Source: Flavobacteriales bacterium
GTDB taxonomy: Bacteria; Bacteroidota; Bacteroidia; Flavobacteriales_F; PHOS-HE28
DNA: 63,098 nt
Direction: 5' to 3'
Assembly: GCA_017987895.1 (NCBI GenBank)
Contig: JAGNSU010000012.1
Span: 1-63,098, forward strand
Part shown: piece by piece, positions 62,740 through 63,098 of the stretch
How positions within the stretch are numbered: position 1 is the first letter of the stretch
Layout: each line of letters opens with the position of its first letter
Program-made: the position numbers and the translations under genes
Notes under the pieces: generated by a model
Seen by the model: only the letters and a program-made list of their open reading frames with translations
What the model was told of the DNA's origin: nothing
Databases searched by the model: none

Positions 62740-62833
62740 GCACACGGAGGCACGGAGACACGGAGAAGGATCATAGCGCGGCATTTCCACCGCGTCCGCG
62801 GTGCATCCTCCGTGTCTCCGCGGCTCCGTGTGC
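62740..62833. repeat. Inverted repeat rich in CACGGAG units
   Basis: The left arm (62740-62771, starting GCACACGGAGGCACGGAGAC) is nearly the reverse complement of 62805-62833. Inside, CACCGCG and CGCGGTG (62788-62803) form a second hairpin. Similar CACGGAGGCACGGAGACACGG-type repeats recur in unrelated environmental genomes, from memory. It may be a REP-like or mobile hairpin. Confidence 0.75.
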
Positions 62834-62916
62834 GGAATTCCGAACACCATATCTATTCGGACGCCCAGGTCCCATTTGCCCCGCGGATCTCTCCCCAGCC
62901 CGGGTCCTGACCGGTC

Positions 62917-62924
62917 TACCTTTA
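62917..62924 (+). promoter_or_regulatory. Candidate -7 promoter box (TACCTTTA)
   Basis: TACCTTTA differs from TAnnTTTG only in the last base and lies 11 bp before the ATG of the final gene, giving a very short leader. No -33 box was recognised. Confidence 0.35.
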
Positions 62925-62935
62925 TACCTAACCTC

Positions 62936-63098
62936 ATGCGCCTTTCCCGACATACCCTTCTAGCGCTGGCTCTGGCCGGGGGTGTGGCCCAGGCGCAGGA
63001 GCACCCCTACCTGGCGTACTATGCCCTCACCGAACTGCCCGGCGCCATACGTGTGGAGTGGACCCTGCTCGGGGGCAGCACCTGCGATGGCCAGGAAG
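62936..63098 (+). CDS. N-terminal part of a secreted protein (partial)
   Basis: The first 54 residues are visible. A signal peptide reads MRLSRHTLLALALAGGVAQAQ. The mature start contains LPGAIRVEWTLLGGSTCDGQ, a beta-rich Fn3-like strand pattern common in T9SS-exported proteins. The rest lies beyond the window, so no function can be given. Confidence 0.7.
   Translation, partial: MRLSRHTLLALALAGGVAQAQEHPYLAYYALTELPGAIRVEWTLLGGSTCDGQE

Larger units (their letters stand above)
62609..62935. other. Intergenic region with a foldback repeat
   Basis: These 327 bp between divergent genes hold no supported gene. They contain the foldback repeat at 62740-62833 and a TACCTTTA promoter-like box just before the next ATG. 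Confidence 0.6.

Overview
The window comes from a high-GC member of the Bacteroidota, most likely the order Flavobacteriales. At least eight proteins end in a type IX secretion (T9SS) type A C-terminal sorting domain. The 5' end carries the order CBS protein, nadK, DUF6089, uppS, bamA, ompH, ompH, murI, which is typical of Flavobacteriales. Several start codons are preceded by TAnnTTyG-like boxes, the Bacteroidota -7 element. No rRNA, tRNA or CRISPR array was seen.

Region 1 (1-9.4 kb, mostly +) is core envelope biogenesis: an outer-membrane POTRA/barrel protein, NAD kinase, a DUF6089 barrel, undecaprenyl-diphosphate synthase, BamA, two Skp/OmpH chaperones and glutamate racemase. Region 2 (9.4-13.3 kb) holds a DUF3703 protein, a secreted agmatine/peptidylarginine deiminase-family enzyme, a decayed gene fragment and a T9SS repeat protein.

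Region 3 (13.5-34.0 kb, all -) is a long metal-export island of tightly packed genes. One operon has a His-rich secreted protein, a CzcA-TolC fusion pump, CzcB and a CPC-type P1B ATPase, pointing to divalent metals. A second operon has a P2-type Ca2+-like ATPase, a small membrane protein, a CusA-type pump in two overlapping ORFs, CusC, two CusB-like adaptors and a CPH-type CopB ATPase, pointing to Cu/Ag. A four-helix Cys-rich copper-storage protein lies upstream. Region 4 (34.2-42 kb) has an NhaC antiporter, then a second copper-linked set on the - strand: a Cys-rich secreted protein, a T9SS multicopper oxidase, a T9SS thioredoxin-like protein, a T9SS BNR-like protein and a heavy-metal-binding-domain lipoprotein. 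Facing it is a protein built from five heavy-metal-binding CPMH...CGM units.

Region 5 (42-48.2 kb) is accessory DNA: a type IIG restriction-modification protein with an AT-richer specificity part, a CAAX-protease-like membrane protein lacking expected catalytic residues, a duplicated gene end, an unknown protein and about 500 bp of 21-bp-periodic tandem repeats. Region 6 (48.2-57 kb) holds an Fn3-domain protein, an MbnP/MbnH pair beside a T9SS propeller protein, a gamma-carbonic-anhydrase-like protein, and an operon of a small Cys-rich protein, a TonB-dependent receptor and an HMA copper-chaperone-like protein. Region 7 (57-63.1 kb) has an Nfu Fe-S protein, small secreted proteins, two T9SS proteins separated by a 164-bp foldback element, a solo DGQHR (DndB-like) protein, a foldback repeat and the start of another secreted protein.

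Together, roughly half the window handles metals, chiefly copper, at every envelope layer: surface (T9SS oxidase), outer membrane (TonB receptor, CusC), periplasm (MbnP/MbnH, metal-binding-domain proteins, adaptors), inner membrane (RND pumps, P-type ATPases) and a Cys-rich store.
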